A stretch of DNA of 43,883 bases from an uncultured Sphingomonadaceae bacterium (GTDB lineage: Bacteria; Pseudomonadota; Alphaproteobacteria; Sphingomonadales; Sphingomonadaceae), in the NCBI GenBank assembly GCA_938003725.1, contig CALKXX010000017.1, positions 1 to 43,883 on the forward strand, given 5' to 3'. Position 1 is the first letter of the stretch, and each line of letters opens with the position of its first letter. Of the stretch, positions 28,275 to 39,669 are shown one piece after another. Position numbers and translations under genes: made by a program. Below the pieces are notes generated by a model that saw only the letters and a program-made list of their open reading frames with translations, made no database searches and was not told the DNA's origin.

Positions 28275-29677
28275 GTCCGCGCCTCCCGGACCGACTGTTC
28301 AAGCCCCGCGGCCCATTTTGTAATGTCCCCCGCGCCAAGGCAGACGATCATATCTTTTTGCTGTGAAATTTCTGCAAGTTTCGTGGTCAGGTCCGCGTGA
28401 TCGGTAACCGTTTCCGCAACACGATGCCCGCGTTTGCGCAGGCCTTCTGCCAATGCCTCGCTGTCAATGCCATCAATCGGCTCTTCGCCGGCGACATATA
28501 CGGGGGTGACATAGACGATATCTGCATCGTTAAAGGCTTGCTGGAATTCCTCCATATGATCACGGAGCCGGGTAAACCGGTGCGGTTGAACCACGGCAAT
28601 AACTCGGCCTTCCGCGCCTTCCCGTGCAGCCGATAGTACCGCCTTGATTTCAACTGGATGATGAGCATAGTCGTCAATAATCGCTATCCCGTCGACTTCG
28701 CCAACTTTGGTAAAGCGCCGCTTGACCCCGCCAAACTGATCGAAACCTTTGGCAATTTGATCGTCGGTCATTCCCATTTCCAGACCGACAGCTACCGCCG
28801 CGATGGCGTTTTGCACATTGTGGCGCCCCGGCATGGGAAGCTCGATACCCTCAATAGTTCTTGCCTCACCGTCCCGGTCCGTGACCACCACATCAAAACG
28901 GTTACCGCCGGGAATGGGTGTGACGTTGACACCCTTCACATCGGCATGCGCTGAAAATCCATAGGAAATCAGACGCCGGTCGCGAATCCGTGGAAGAATC
29001 GCCTGTACCTCGGGATGGTCGATGCACAGGATCGCCGCTCCGTAAAATGGTACGTTTTCGATAAATTCCAGGAAGCTGTCCTTAATTTTGTCAAAACTGC
29101 CATAGTGATCAAGATGTTCGGGATCGATATTGGTCACCACCGCAATGGTGCCATCCAGACGCAGAAAACTTCCGTCACTTTCATCCGCTTCAACAACCAT
29201 CCATTCGCTGTCACCCAGGCGTGCGTTCGAACCATAGTTATTGATGATGCCGCCGTTTATGACCGTCGGATCAATTCCGCCCGCATCCAGCATCGCAGCG
29301 ACCATGGATGTCGTGGTTGTTTTTCCGTGGGTCCCGGCAATTGCAATTGTGGATTTTAAGCGCATCAGCTCGGCCAGCATTTCGGCACGGCGCACAAGCG
29401 GAATACGATTGGCGAGCGCGGCCTCAACTTCGGGATTGCCGCGTTTTACTGCTGTTGATGTCACGACAACCGCTGCACCTTCGACATTCTCTCCGGTCTG
29501 CCCGATGATTACCTTAATGCCCTTTTCGCGCAGTCCGTCTACGATATAGCCTTCCGCAATATCGCTACCCTGCACACTATAACCCAGATTATGCATCACC
29601 TCTGCGATACCGGACATGCCGATGCCGCCAATGCCGGAAAAGTGGATGGTGCCAATATCTGTGCCCACACCCTTCAT
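28271..29677 (-). CDS. murC: UDP-N-acetylmuramate--L-alanine ligase
   Basis: A 468-residue Mur ligase that adds L-Ala to UDP-MurNAc. The N-terminal Rossmann motif is [18 protein letters not shown]. The ATP P-loop is [19 protein letters not shown] at about 110-125. [12 protein letters not shown] and [14 protein letters not shown] are typical MurC stretches, and [14 protein letters not shown] closes the ATP domain. Overlaps of 4 bases with murG and murB suggest tight translational coupling. Confidence 0.97.
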   Translation of the reverse strand: MKGVGTDIGTIHFSGIGGIGMSGIAEVMHNLGYSVQGSDIAEGYIVDGLREKGIKVIIGQTGENVEGAAVVVTSTAVKRGNPEVEAALANRIPLVRRAEMLAELMRLKSTIAIAGTHGKTTTTSMVAAMLDAGGIDPTVINGGIINNYGSNARLGDSEWMVVEADESDGSFLRLDGTIAVVTNIDPEHLDHYGSFDKIKDSFLEFIENVPFYGAAILCIDHPEVQAILPRIRDRRLISYGFSAHADVKGVNVTPIPGGNRFDVVVTDRDGEARTIEGIELPMPGRHNVQNAIAAVAVGLEMGMTDDQIAKGFDQFGGVKRRFTKVGEVDGIAIIDDYAHHPVEIKAVLSAAREGAEGRVIAVVQPHRFTRLRDHMEEFQQAFNDADIVYVTPVYVAGEEPIDGIDSEALAEGLRKRGHRVAETVTDHADLTTKLAEISQQKDMIVCLGAGDITKWAAGLEQSVREART

Positions 29678-30858
29678 GAAACGCTGTCTTTCGCAAGCGC
29701 TTCTCTCGGAGCTGTACCCAAGGCAGGCCGCTCTTTGTTCGCTTTGATGGTTTTGGACAGTGGAGACGTCCCGATACTCTCCACCAGATCGGCAAGATCA
29801 CGCACAGCATCCGGACGTCCGCATTTTTTGGCAAAGCGCGCTGCATTTTCCAACGCGCCCGGGCCCAAAGCCATTTTCTGCATCTGTTTGGCCAGTTCCT
29901 TTGCAGTAAAGCCGGCCTGCGCAATCGCACGCGCGCCGCCGGCCTCAACCATTTCTTTCACATTATAGGTCTGATGATCGTCCATCGCGCTGGGCAATGG
30001 AATCAATATGGCCGGACGGCCCGCAGTCGTCAGCTCCGCGATGGTTGATGCCCCTGCCCGCCCAATGACCAGATGCGCCCATCCCAATCGCTGTGGCAAA
30101 TCGGGGAGATAGGTTGCTAGCTCGGCCGGAATATCATGCTCTGCATATTTTGCGCGAACCCGTTCAATATCCTGCTCGCGGCATTGCTGCGTAATCTGCA
30201 AGCGTCGGCGCAAATGCATTGGCAACATTGCCATTGCATCGGGCACCACATCGGAGAGAATGGTCGCGCCCTGACTACCGCCGGTAACAAGAACCCGAAA
30301 AATACCCTCTTCCGTCAACGGTGGATAGGGTTCGTCGCGTAGCGCGATAACCTCTTCCCGCACCGGGTTTCCGACCAGATGGACTTTATCGGTATATTTG
30401 GATTTGATCCGCGACACATTGGGATAGGATGTCGCAATTGCATTCACATTGCGCGCCGCCAAACGATTGACCCGGCCCAGGACCGAATTCTGTTCGTGCA
30501 CAACTGTCGGAATATCGCGTTTGAACGCTGCTAGCAAAGCCGGGAATGCCGGATACCCACCAAAACCAACCACTGCTGAGGGTGCAAATGTCTCATAAAG
30601 TTGCATCGCCATCTTGCGGCCCTTCATAATCGCACGGGTACCGCCAATCCAGCTGCGTGGATCTTTCGTCACCCGTCCGGCAGGGAGGACGTGGACTTGG
30701 CCATCGTCAACCATACCCGGAATTTTCTCGCCGCGTTCGTCGGTGATAAGAGCAACCCGGTGGCCGCGTTGTACCAGTTCTTCACCCAGCGCATAGGCCG
30801 GGATCATGTGACCACCGGTGCCGCCGGCTGCCAAGACATAATGTTTGGAGAAACTCAT
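29674..30858 (-). CDS. murG: UDP-GlcNAc--undecaprenyl-PP-MurNAc-pentapeptide GlcNAc transferase
   Basis: A 394-residue GT-B glycosyltransferase that converts lipid I to lipid II at the inner face of the membrane. The first G loop is [34 protein letters not shown] and [19 protein letters not shown] are conserved. The UDP-GlcNAc site lies in [13 protein letters not shown] and [18 protein letters not shown] use the ATG at 30858 (ATGA overlap with ftsW, GGGAG upstream), not the track start at 30885. The C-terminal tail beyond LVESIGTS is unusually extended, charged and low in structure. Confidence 0.97.
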   Translation of the reverse strand: MSFSKHYVLAAGGTGGHMIPAYALGEELVQRGHRVALITDERGEKIPGMVDDGQVHVLPAGRVTKDPRSWIGGTRAIMKGRKMAMQLYETFAPSAVVGFGGYPAFPALLAAFKRDIPTVVHEQNSVLGRVNRLAARNVNAIATSYPNVSRIKSKYTDKVHLVGNPVREEVIALRDEPYPPLTEEGIFRVLVTGGSQGATILSDVVPDAMAMLPMHLRRRLQITQQCREQDIERVRAKYAEHDIPAELATYLPDLPQRLGWAHLVIGRAGASTIAELTTAGRPAILIPLPSAMDDHQTYNVKEMVEAGGARAIAQAGFTAKELAKQMQKMALGPGALENAARFAKKCGRPDAVRDLADLVESIGTSPLSKTIKANKERPALGTAPREALAKDSVS

Positions 30859-32102
30859 TTTGCTACCGCTCCCTTCGCGGGCCATTTCGATACATAATCG
30901 GACCGATCAAGATAGGGATTTCGTCGGGTAAATGCCAATAACAGTCCAAGCCCAAGTGATAACGCAATCATCGACGATCCGCCATAGCTAACCAGCGGCA
31001 ACGTCATGCCTTTTGAAGGAAATAGCTGAAGGTTCACCGCCATGTTTATAAGCGCTTGTCCGCCAAATTGCGCCGTCAGCCCGGCAACTGCAAGAATGAT
31101 AAAATTATCCTCTTCATCGAGCAACCGGATGAACACCCGTACAATGATCGCAAGATACACCATCGCGATTGCGACGCAGGCGAGCAATCCGAACTCTTCC
31201 CCGATCACGGAAAATATATAGTCGGTATGCGCCTCGGGAAGCTTGAACTTCGCGGTACCCAGACCGGGGCCCGTCCCCAGCAACCCGCCGCCCGTAAGCG
31301 CCTTGTGCGCCAGCATTACCTGATCAAATTCATCGCCACCAAACAACCACGTGTTGATCCTCTGTGTCGCAACGGGGTAAAGGAAATAGGCACCGACAAT
31401 ACCGCCAATACCGCCAATACTGATCGCTGCGATCAATCGCGCCGACAGGCCGGAAATCAACATCAAGGTAAACCATATGCCGCAAAAGATGATCGTCTGC
31501 CCCAGATTGGGTTGCATCATCAGCAACAGCGCAATGATTCCAGTGATCGCAATGGATAGCGGGATCAGCGGCAGCGAAGGATCTTTAACACGCAGCGATA
31601 ACAGCCATGCGATGGATACGGCGTAAAATGGTTTCAAAAATTCGCCCGGCTGTATGGTTGCAAAACCATATCCGATCCAACGTTTCGCGCCATTGACCGT
31701 GTTACCCATGATGGGAACCAGAAACAGCAATGCAAAAGCCAATATAGCTGCAACCAAAGCGAAACGCCTTGCCTGTTCCTTGGGCGCCATGGAGACGAGG
31801 AGCATCAACGGGACGCCGACAATGACCCAACCAAGTTGCCGGTAGAAATAGTAAAGCGGGTCCAGCGTCACCGCATCCGTGCTGTGCTTTAAAGCGGTTA
31901 CCGGAGAGGCCGCAGCCACCGCGATCAAACCGATGGCCACCAGCGTCATGATTAGGCCGAGTAGCACCCGGTCCAGTTCCCAGAACCAGATCGCCAGAGG
32001 CGTCCGGTCACTGCGGCCCAGCCGCGATTCAAATTGAAAGCGCCTCTTTTTCAGACCAGATGCAATTTCCGGCAATGCGCCCGGTGACGTCGTTTCATTC
32101 AT
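30855..32102 (-). CDS. ftsW: peptidoglycan glycosyltransferase FtsW (SEDS family)
   Basis: A 415-residue polytopic membrane protein with about ten hydrophobic segments. With FtsI it forms the septal peptidoglycan polymerase. SEDS features are KRWIGYGFATIQPGEFLKP, QPNLGQTIIFCGIWF, QVMLAHKALTGGGLLGTGPGLG, DYIFSVIGEEFGLL and LPLVSYGGSSMI. It has an N-terminal cytoplasmic tail of about 40 residues. ATGA overlaps with murD and murG at its two ends; this position in the dcw order is canonical and favours FtsW over RodA. Confidence 0.96.
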   Translation of the reverse strand: MNETTSPGALPEIASGLKKRRFQFESRLGRSDRTPLAIWFWELDRVLLGLIMTLVAIGLIAVAAASPVTALKHSTDAVTLDPLYYFYRQLGWVIVGVPLMLLVSMAPKEQARRFALVAAILAFALLFLVPIMGNTVNGAKRWIGYGFATIQPGEFLKPFYAVSIAWLLSLRVKDPSLPLIPLSIAITGIIALLLMMQPNLGQTIIFCGIWFTLMLISGLSARLIAAISIGGIGGIVGAYFLYPVATQRINTWLFGGDEFDQVMLAHKALTGGGLLGTGPGLGTAKFKLPEAHTDYIFSVIGEEFGLLACVAIAMVYLAIIVRVFIRLLDEEDNFIILAVAGLTAQFGGQALINMAVNLQLFPSKGMTLPLVSYGGSSMIALSLGLGLLLAFTRRNPYLDRSDYVSKWPAKGAVAK

Positions 32103-33442
32103 CGCGCTAATCCCCCGGCCTCAGAATGGAGGCCACCAACCTCACCTTTTTCGATCACCGAATTGACGCAGCAGCGGAAACAATTTCCCCGCGCCTCAAA
32201 ATCCTTGAACTGGTCAAATGAGGCGCAGGCCGGTGATAGCAAAACCACTTCCCCCGGTTTTGCATTGGCTGCTGCGCGTTGCACGGCTGTCAGCATCATC
32301 TCGCAGGAGTCCACCGGCATGTGAGGCTCAAGCAGACTGCCAAACATGGGGCCCGCTTCGCCAATGGTATAGGCTTTAACAATATTGTCGAAAAATGGTG
32401 CACATTCATCAAGATTATCATCTTTGGGCAAGCCGCCCACTATCCAGTGGATTTTGGAATAAGCACCGAGCGCCGGTCCGGTGGAGGCCGCGTTGGTCGC
32501 CTTGCTGTCGTTGACAAATAGTACGCCGTTCGCCTCTGCCATGCGTTCCATACGGTGCGGCAATCCGCGAAAATCCTTCAGCGCTTGATCCAGTTGCGCC
32601 TGACTAATACCCAGGCTGAACGCAGCGGATCCAGCGACAATCGCATTTTGCATATTATGCGGCCCCTGTAGCGATGGCCAATTTTCTTGGCCCTTACCAA
32701 TAGCAGCACTCAGATCAAGCACATCACCGATACGATTTTCTTCGCGCAGATACTCGATCACCAATTGGCTTTTTTCGTCTGTGCCGGAAATAATTGCGGT
32801 TTGGGCTTGCGACATCATATCGAACAATCGCGCTTTCGATGCCGCATAGGCATCAAAACCGTCATAGCGGTCCAAATGGTCTGGCGTGATGTTCAGCAGA
32901 ATACCGATTTCGCAATCCAGGCTGTGCGTCAGGTCAATTTGATAGCTGGACAGTTCAAGAACGTAGATACCGCCATCTGATAAAGGCTCCTGCGCCATGA
33001 TCGGCAGTCCGATATTGCCGCCCATCTGTGAAGGAATACCGGCACTTTCGATGATGTGGTGCAACAGGGCCGTTGTGGTTGATTTGCCATTGGTCCCGGT
33101 GATGCCCACCACTTTATGGCGAGGCAATGAGGCGCGCGCGCGTGCAAATAGTTCTATGTCACCAATGATTGGAACGTTGGCGTCGGCCGCCTTTTGAACA
33201 ATCGGATGTGTATTTAGCGGCACGCCAGGTGAGACGATGATCGCATCATAACCGCTAAGATCGCTATTCATCGGGTCTGCCACAGTCGCGCGGTCGGAAA
33301 CACTGTCGCGCAATTCTTCGCGTGCATCCCATGCCATCAATTCCGCGCCGCTGGCATGTAGTGCATCCAACGTTGCCATACCGGATCTGGCGAGACCCAA
33401 AATGGCATAACGTTTTCCGGAAAAGGCGGGAGAGGTTATCAT
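32099..33442 (-). CDS. murD: UDP-N-acetylmuramoyl-L-alanine--D-glutamate ligase
   Basis: A 447-residue Mur ligase that adds D-Glu. It has the N-terminal [17 protein letters not shown] loop, the ATP P-loop [20 protein letters not shown] (about 113-120), and [35 protein letters not shown]. The last is the MurD-specific stretch with the ATP-binding Asn and His. The late [13 protein letters not shown] and [19 protein letters not shown] confirm it. It overlaps mraY and ftsW by 4 bases each. Confidence 0.97.
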   Translation of the reverse strand: MITSPAFSGKRYAILGLARSGMATLDALHASGAELMAWDAREELRDSVSDRATVADPMNSDLSGYDAIIVSPGVPLNTHPIVQKAADANVPIIGDIELFARARASLPRHKVVGITGTNGKSTTTALLHHIIESAGIPSQMGGNIGLPIMAQEPLSDGGIYVLELSSYQIDLTHSLDCEIGILLNITPDHLDRYDGFDAYAASKARLFDMMSQAQTAIISGTDEKSQLVIEYLREENRIGDVLDLSAAIGKGQENWPSLQGPHNMQNAIVAGSAAFSLGISQAQLDQALKDFRGLPHRMERMAEANGVLFVNDSKATNAASTGPALGAYSKIHWIVGGLPKDDNLDECAPFFDNIVKAYTIGEAGPMFGSLLEPHMPVDSCEMMLTAVQRAAANAKPGEVVLLSPACASFDQFKDFEARGNCFRCCVNSVIEKGEVGGLHSEAGGLAR

Positions 33443-34509
33443 CTGAGTTTCAGCGTCGCCAATCCAGCAAGTGCAAGCACCAGCGAGATGATCCAGAAGC
33501 GGATCACCACGGTGGACTCGGACCAGCCAAGTTGTTCAAAATGGTGATGAATTGGGGCCATCCGGAACACCCGCTTGCCGGTGCGTTTGAAGAAGAACAC
33601 CTGTACGATCACGGATACAGCCTCCAGCACAAACAGCCCGCCGACGATGGCGAGCACGATTTCATGATGGATTGAAACAGCAATTGCGCCCAAGGCGCCG
33701 CCCAGTGCAAGGCTGCCGGTGTCTCCCATAAACACAGCAGCCGGCGGCGCATTAAACCAGAGAAACGCGAGACAGGAACCAATGATGCACGCACAGAATA
33801 TCGCCAGTTCACCCGCCCCCTTTACAAACGGTATCCCCAGATATTCGGCGAACACAGCATTGCCAGACATATAAACCAGTACCAAAAACGCTGCGCTTGC
33901 GATTACCACAGGCATGGTTGCAAGGCCGTCCAGGCCATCGGTCAAGTTTACCGCGTTACCGGCACCAACCATCACAAACATCGCGAACGGTAGGTAGAAC
34001 CAACCTAAATCAAGCTGTACATCGTTGAAAAACGGAACATAGAGGCTTGTCCCAACTTGCTGAATGATGAGCCATCCGGCAAAACCGGCAACCACAAATT
34101 CCATCAGCAACCTAATCCTGCCCGGAACGCCTTTATGGCTTCCCTTACTCACTTTGTCATAGTCGTCCATGAAGCCAATCGCGCCAAAGCCGAGCGTTAC
34201 AAAGATACAGGCCCAGACAAACATGTTGCTGAGATCCATCCACAACAACAGGGAAATCACCAGTGATGTTAAGATCATGAGACCGCCCATCGTCGGCGTG
34301 CCCGCTTTTTTCAGATGGGTAATTGGGCCATCTTCCCGGATTGGCTGTCCCTTACCTTGCCGCATCCTGAGCATGTTGATGAAGCGCGGACCAATCAGCA
34401 TGCCAATAAACAGCGCTGTCGCGACCGCAGCTCCGGAACGGAAACTCAAATAGCGAATAACGTTTAATATGCCCTCAAATTCTAACCATTGGGCTATCAG
34501 ATAAATCAT
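33439..34509 (-). CDS. mraY: phospho-N-acetylmuramoyl-pentapeptide-transferase
   Basis: A 356-residue, ten-span membrane enzyme that moves phospho-MurNAc-pentapeptide onto undecaprenyl phosphate, giving lipid I. Catalytic and Mg2+ motifs are clear: [32 protein letters not shown] and [12 protein letters not shown], plus the cytoplasmic [12 protein letters not shown]. Length is standard. It lies between murF and murD and overlaps both by 4 bases. Confidence 0.98.
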   Translation of the reverse strand: MIYLIAQWLEFEGILNVIRYLSFRSGAAVATALFIGMLIGPRFINMLRMRQGKGQPIREDGPITHLKKAGTPTMGGLMILTSLVISLLLWMDLSNMFVWACIFVTLGFGAIGFMDDYDKVSKGSHKGVPGRIRLLMEFVVAGFAGWLIIQQVGTSLYVPFFNDVQLDLGWFYLPFAMFVMVGAGNAVNLTDGLDGLATMPVVIASAAFLVLVYMSGNAVFAEYLGIPFVKGAGELAIFCACIIGSCLAFLWFNAPPAAVFMGDTGSLALGGALGAIAVSIHHEIVLAIVGGLFVLEAVSVIVQVFFFKRTGKRVFRMAPIHHHFEQLGWSESTVVIRFWIISLVLALAGLATLKLR

Positions 34510-35903
34510 TCATATTCCCCGCTCACCAACGCGGAAACCACGCTCGCAAGTCCCAAATAATTTGACCCCTTAATAAGAAGGATGTCTTCGTCGCTGATAA
34601 TTTTTGCGACCTCGGCCAGCGCTTCCGAAGAGCTGGCCGCATGTGTTATTTTCAAGTCGGAATCAACATCACTCGATAATTTGTCGGCAGTATGTGTCAT
34701 TTCATCGCCGACAAGGATTGCGGACCCTGCGCCGGACGCCAAGATATCCTCTGCAAGGACTTCATGATAATGTTGCGCCTTGTCGCCAAGTTCGCCCATC
34801 GCACCAAGAACCACAATTTTTTGACCGGCGGCGTTTTCGCTCGCAAACTGCGCCAATGTTGCTTTCATCGAAACGGGGTTCGCGTTGTAACTCTCGTCAA
34901 TTACAAGTGCTTGCCCGCCGTTTTTCAGGATGACATCATGTCGCCGACCGCGCCCGTCCAGCCCGTCCAGCTCCGCCAGCGCCAAACCGGCTGATGCCAG
35001 ATCACCGCCAACCGCCTGCACAGCGGCCAATATCGCGAGAGCATTTGAAACCCAGTGACGTCCCGGTGCCGAAATTGTAAAGCACAGGCTTTGATCGCCT
35101 AGCTTTGCCGTTACCAAGGAGCCGCCGCCCTGTGCCGGCACAATGTCCACAGCTCGCACGTCAGCATTTTTGTCAAAGCCGAAACTGACGACCTTATCCG
35201 TATATTTTAACGCCACTTTTTTCAGGCGATCGTGATGCGGACTATCGAACGGGATGATGGCAGTGCCATCTTTGGTCAACCCTTTAAAAATTTCCGATTT
35301 GGCATCGGCAATCTGTTCCACGCTGTCAAAAAATCCAACATGGGCCGGGGCAATTGCCGTGACAATCGCAACGTCTGGGCGCACTAGCTGGGTAAGCTCC
35401 GACAGCTCACCGGGGTGATTCATCCCCATTTCAAATATGCCATATTCGGTTTCAGCCGGCATGCGCGAGAGGCTAAGCGGAACGCCGACATGATTATTAT
35501 AACTTTTTACAGAACGATGCGCCTTGCCCAGTGAACAGCGTTCAAGCGCGGCGAACAGCGCCTCTTTCGTTCCCGTTTTGCCTACCGACCCGGTAACACC
35601 GATGATCTTTGCATTGGTCCGCGCACGTGCGGCAACGGCGAGCCTGTTCAGTGCATCAGTCGTGTCTTGCACCAAAATATGCGGACCTTCCGAAGGCTCA
35701 CTTACAATTGCGCCCGATCCGCCAGCGGCGTAAACCTTATCAAGATAAAGATGGCCGTTGCTCTCTTCACCTTTGAGCGCGAAAAACAGGTCTCCCTTGC
35801 CCACTTCACGGGAATCAAAAGCTACGCCATCGACTTCAAAGTCGGTATTCGCCTGGCCATTGACGGCCTTGGCCAGATCAGAGGCACTCCATAAAGCCAT
35901 CAT
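34506..35903 (-). CDS. murF: UDP-N-acetylmuramoyl-tripeptide--D-alanyl-D-alanine ligase
   Basis: A 465-residue Mur ligase that adds D-Ala-D-Ala, the product of the ddl gene downstream. The P-loop is [68 protein letters not shown] and [15 protein letters not shown] are MurF marks. The track ORF starts at 35948, inside murE; I use the ATG at 35903, which overlaps the murE stop as ATGA and has AACAGGTAGC upstream. A second ATG follows immediately at 35900. Confidence 0.96.
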   Translation of the reverse strand: MMALWSASDLAKAVNGQANTDFEVDGVAFDSREVGKGDLFFALKGEESNGHLYLDKVYAAGGSGAIVSEPSEGPHILVQDTTDALNRLAVAARARTNAKIIGVTGSVGKTGTKEALFAALERCSLGKAHRSVKSYNNHVGVPLSLSRMPAETEYGIFEMGMNHPGELSELTQLVRPDVAIVTAIAPAHVGFFDSVEQIADAKSEIFKGLTKDGTAIIPFDSPHHDRLKKVALKYTDKVVSFGFDKNADVRAVDIVPAQGGGSLVTAKLGDQSLCFTISAPGRHWVSNALAILAAVQAVGGDLASAGLALAELDGLDGRGRRHDVILKNGGQALVIDESYNANPVSMKATLAQFASENAAGQKIVVLGAMGELGDKAQHYHEVLAEDILASGAGSAILVGDEMTHTADKLSSDVDSDLKITHAASSSEALAEVAKIISDEDILLIKGSNYLGLASVVSALVSGEYE

Positions 35904-37366
35904 GCTACCTGTTGAGGCGATAGCTCGCCTGCCTGTTTGCCAGCACATTCACGGGCCACTTCGACATCATCAAACGGAATTGTACGATCACCCACAATTT
36001 GACCGGTTTCATGTCCCTTGCCCGCCAGCAATATGATATCATCTGCGCCCGCGATTGTGATCGCATGAGCAATCGCCTCGCGCCGATCTCCAATATTTTG
36101 CGCGCCCACCGCACCGGCCATGATTTCCGCCCGAATTGCTGCAGGGTCTTCTCCGCGCGGATTGTCATCTGTGACGATTGCGATATCCGACAATTCCGAG
36201 GCAACCCTGCCCATGTCAGGACGCTTCCCTTTGTCCCGGTCGCCACCCGCACCAAAAATGGTGATGAGTTTCCCCTTCACATGTGGACGCAGCGCATCGA
36301 TCGCCGCACGCAGGCCGTCAGCCGTATGGGCATAATCGACATAGACGGGTGCACCGATTTTGGTGATCACCGCGCGTTCCAAACGCCCGCGGACCGGTTG
36401 CACACGTTGCAAATGATCAAATATATCTTCCAGTTCGCCACCTGTCGCCAGAAGGACGCCTGCTGCGCAAAGGACGTTCGCTGCTTGATAAGCTCCGATA
36501 AGCGGCAGTGAAACGCGGTGCGTTTTGTCCTCTACCTTGACCATCAAAACCTGACCCAATTGCGTCGGTGTGCGCGACACAAGGCGCAAAGAAGTTCCTT
36601 GTTCACCAACTGTTATCAGGCTCAATCCGCGGTCCTTGGCACGCTGAATAACCTTGCCCGACCATATTTCATCGTCCGCCCAGATCACTGCTGTACCATC
36701 AGGCTCAACGACCTCATCAAACAGCCGCATCTTGGCTTCAAAATAGCTATCCATATCACCATGATAGTCCAGATGATCGCGGCTCAGATTGGTAAAAACG
36801 CCGACCTGCACCGGCAGTCCTTCGGTACGATATTGAGAAAGACCGTGGCTGGATGCCTCAAATATCGCGTGGCTGATACCCTCGCGTGCCAAGCCGGACA
36901 TATTGGAAAGAAACGTCACAATATCCGGCGTCGTTAAACCGGTTTTCACTTGCTCGGCGGCGGTTGTTACGCCCAGCGTCCCAATGGACGCGCTGTTCAA
37001 ACCCGCCATCCGCCATAATTGACGGGTCATTTCAGAGGTAGAGGTTTTGCCATTTGTACCTGTAACAGCAGCAACATATTGCGGCGCAGGTGTAAAATAG
37101 CGCGCAGCCATCAGCGCAAACAGGCGACGAGGCTCCTCATCAGCGATATGAACCGCGCCTTTGACGTCAGCATCCGGCGCAGCAACAACGGCAATTGCGC
37201 CGGCGTTGATAGCGGCCTCAATAAAATCTTCGCCATTAAATTTGGCGCCGCGAAACGCACCGAAAATATTGCCCTCGGCAATTTTCCGATTATCGATGGC
37301 GAAACCGGTGACATGCTTTTCGCGCTCCTCTCCGTTCAATCCGGGGACCAGTGTGCCGAGCTGCAT
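35900..37366 (-). CDS. murE: UDP-N-acetylmuramoyl-L-alanyl-D-glutamate--meso-DAP ligase
   Basis: A 488-residue Mur ligase for the third peptide residue. The P-loop is AVTGTNGKTSTSEMTRQL. FEASSHGLSQYR and FTNLSRDHLDYHGDMDSYFEAK are conserved. AIVTDDNPRGEDP contains the DNPR motif that reads meso-diaminopimelate, so the wall should be of the DAP type. It starts 3 bases after the ftsI stop, the only junction between mraZ and ftsQ that is not an overlap, and overlaps murF by 4 bases. Confidence 0.97.
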   Translation of the reverse strand: MQLGTLVPGLNGEEREKHVTGFAIDNRKIAEGNIFGAFRGAKFNGEDFIEAAINAGAIAVVAAPDADVKGAVHIADEEPRRLFALMAARYFTPAPQYVAAVTGTNGKTSTSEMTRQLWRMAGLNSASIGTLGVTTAAEQVKTGLTTPDIVTFLSNMSGLAREGISHAIFEASSHGLSQYRTEGLPVQVGVFTNLSRDHLDYHGDMDSYFEAKMRLFDEVVEPDGTAVIWADDEIWSGKVIQRAKDRGLSLITVGEQGTSLRLVSRTPTQLGQVLMVKVEDKTHRVSLPLIGAYQAANVLCAAGVLLATGGELEDIFDHLQRVQPVRGRLERAVITKIGAPVYVDYAHTADGLRAAIDALRPHVKGKLITIFGAGGDRDKGKRPDMGRVASELSDIAIVTDDNPRGEDPAAIRAEIMAGAVGAQNIGDRREAIAHAITIAGADDIILLAGKGHETGQIVGDRTIPFDDVEVARECAGKQAGELSPQQVA

Positions 37367-37369
37367 CCC

Positions 37370-39058
37370 CTATTCCTTCGGCTTCCAGAGCAGAGGTGTC
37401 AGCTCCGATACATCAACATCACGGTGCTCGTCGGGAACAACTCCCAGCATAGGGCCAACGCGGGGCACAACCTTGCGCACGATCGGTGCTGCGGTCCAAC
37501 CAGCCGTACGTTGAAATCCTGTCTCTGCGCGCCCTTTTGGCTCATCCAGCATGGCGATCACTACATAGCGCGGGCTGTCCATCGGGAATGCCGCAGCAAA
37601 GGTGGAGACAAGTGATGTCTTGTTATACCCGCCAGCCGCTGGCTTTTCAGCTGACCCGGTTTTTCCCCCGATACGGTATCCCGGTGCGTCGGCTTTTCGG
37701 CCTGTTCCGCTCGATACGATCATGCGCAGCAATTGCCGCATACGGGCGCTAGTTGCGGCCTTGAATACCCGTCGCCCTTTCGGCTCTTTACCGGGCTCAA
37801 CTTTCAGCAATGTCGCCGGCCGCCAAATACCGCCATTGACCAAAGCCGAATAGGCACTCGCCAAATGTAGGGGAGTGACGGCAATACCATGCCCATAGGC
37901 CACGGTCATATTCGTAACCCGGCCCCAGCTTTTCGGCCATATAGGGTGCCCGCGTTCCACCAGTTCAATATGCGGACGTTCGTCAAAACCAAGACTACGG
38001 ATCATTTGCTCCATGCCGGCCTTGCCAAGATTATCAGCCAAGCGAGCCGTGACGATATTCGAGCTATGTACCAGTGTTTCCGGCACATTCAAATAGCGCC
38101 CTTGACTATGATCATCCTTGATCGTGAAACCGGCGACCTTGATCGGCTCCATCGCATTATAGCGGACCGCAAGATCAGTCACCGTCCCGGCATCAAGCGC
38201 GGCAGCGACAGTAAGCGGCTTGAATGTTGAGCCCAGCTCAAACACGCTTTGCGTCACTTCGTTCGTTTGATGCTTCATCATTTCCTTACGGATTTTATTC
38301 GGGTCAAATACAGGCAGCGATGCCAACGCCATCACTTCACCCGATTCAACGTCCAATATGATGCCCGCGGCTCCCCGCGCATCGTTGACCGTCATTGCCG
38401 TCAGCAATTCACTTTCCAAAGCCGCTTGTACCCGGCTGTCGATAGAAAGCACTGCTGGCGCACTACGCTTGAACTCATCCTGAAGCTGCTCATTGAGCAC
38501 CCGCTCCATGCCCATCACACCCTCACCATCGGAATTGACATAGCCCAAGACATGGGCCGCCAAATCACGTTGCGGGTAAAGCCGCTCATTTTCGCGAGGA
38601 AACTCAATGCCTATTTCACCTAGTGCGTGAATTTTCCGGACATCGCTCGGCAATGCGCGGCGGCGCAAATAGGTCGCGCGCGACCCGCTCAACTTTTCAA
38701 AAAATTCCTGTTGGCTGGTATCGGGGAAAACTGCGGACAATTGACGCGATAGAAGCTCTTTGTCTCCCAGCACCCGTGCCGGCACGACACGGATTGCATA
38801 GCCCCGCATTGTCCGCGCAAGCGGCACGCCATTGCGATCCACAATATCTCCCCGCGCAGGAACAAAGATAGGGCTCGACGCGCGAACCGGTTTTGCATCT
38901 TCCAATATGCTGAGACTGATAAGACGACCGCCGATCACCGCAAAAGACGCCGCAAACACAAGCAACAGCATCATCAACCGAAAATGTGCGCTGGCGACTA
39001 TTTCCTTGTGCTTACCGGTAAACTGCACTTTTCTGCTGCTTGCCAGTAGGGTTGTCAT
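37370..39058 (-). CDS. ftsI: septal peptidoglycan transpeptidase FtsI (PBP3)
   Basis: A 562-residue class B penicillin-binding protein. A short cytoplasmic N-terminus is followed by one membrane segment (FRLMMLLLVFAASFAVIGGRLISL) and the pedestal domain starting ARGDIVDRNGVPLA. The transpeptidase domain has SxxK in FELGSTFKPLTVAA, SxN in LVHSSNIVTARL and KTG in RIGGKTGSAEK. It cross-links septal wall made by FtsW. It overlaps ftsL by 4 bases (ATGA). Confidence 0.97.
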   Translation of the reverse strand: MTTLLASSRKVQFTGKHKEIVASAHFRLMMLLLVFAASFAVIGGRLISLSILEDAKPVRASSPIFVPARGDIVDRNGVPLARTMRGYAIRVVPARVLGDKELLSRQLSAVFPDTSQQEFFEKLSGSRATYLRRRALPSDVRKIHALGEIGIEFPRENERLYPQRDLAAHVLGYVNSDGEGVMGMERVLNEQLQDEFKRSAPAVLSIDSRVQAALESELLTAMTVNDARGAAGIILDVESGEVMALASLPVFDPNKIRKEMMKHQTNEVTQSVFELGSTFKPLTVAAALDAGTVTDLAVRYNAMEPIKVAGFTIKDDHSQGRYLNVPETLVHSSNIVTARLADNLGKAGMEQMIRSLGFDERPHIELVERGHPIWPKSWGRVTNMTVAYGHGIAVTPLHLASAYSALVNGGIWRPATLLKVEPGKEPKGRRVFKAATSARMRQLLRMIVSSGTGRKADAPGYRIGGKTGSAEKPAAGGYNKTSLVSTFAAAFPMDSPRYVVIAMLDEPKGRAETGFQRTAGWTAAPIVRKVVPRVGPMLGVVPDEHRDVDVSELTPLLWKPKE

Positions 39059-39669
39059 TGGGCGCTACCCCCGGACTTGTCACTAGCATCTTCTTTCTGG
39101 GCCAAACGCTTCAGATCTTGGACAACACCATCATCCAGCAACTTGTCTTCCATATCGGCGACCCGAGCGGTCCGTGTCTCGCGCAATTCCTGTCCGGTAG
39201 GCTCTTCATCGGAAACCGGGGTACCACCGTCTGAAACAATCAATGGCGATGCGCTGCCGTCAGCTCGCCGCGACTTGGTATCTGCCGAAGCAAATACCGA
39301 GCCTATGATGCCGGCTGGCTTTACATCTGTCATACTGCTGATAACGGCGACCTTGACCGGCTTGCGCAGATTATCACCACCCAGATTGGCTAGTGCGCGC
39401 TCACCGTCCAGATATTGCGATGCCTTTGGCGAAACATACCCGTATTCCAGCTTGTTCCAATTTTCGAGCTGCCGCAAATTGGCGCGCGCGCTAAATTCTG
39501 TTTCCAGATAGCGTATCTCTTTTTTTACTGACACGATTTTCTGATCTGTACGCGTCAGGTCGCTACGCAATGTGGCGACACTCAGTGACAAAGGATAAAG
39601 CAGGATAGCGACGAGGAAAACAAGTGCAAGCCACCCAATACCTTCCAAGCGTTTAACTGCGAGCTTCAT
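39055..39669 (-). CDS. ftsL: FtsL-like cell division protein with long C-terminal extension
   Basis: A 204-residue bitopic protein in the ftsL position between rsmH and ftsI. A short N-terminus (MKLAVKRLEG) leads to one membrane segment (IGWLALVFLVAILLYPLSLSV). A coiled-coil-like stretch follows (LRSDLTRTDQKIVSVKKEIRYLETEFSARANLRQLENWN), as in FtsL. Unlike classic FtsL (about 90-120 residues), another 100 residues follow that are polar, Ser/Asp/Glu rich and probably disordered. The ATG at 39669 overlaps the rsmH stop as ATGA and is preferred to 39690. Identity rests on position and topology more than sequence. Confidence 0.8.
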   Translation of the reverse strand: MKLAVKRLEGIGWLALVFLVAILLYPLSLSVATLRSDLTRTDQKIVSVKKEIRYLETEFSARANLRQLENWNKLEYGYVSPKASQYLDGERALANLGGDNLRKPVKVAVISSMTDVKPAGIIGSVFASADTKSRRADGSASPLIVSDGGTPVSDEEPTGQELRETRTARVADMEDKLLDDGVVQDLKRLAQKEDASDKSGGSAQ

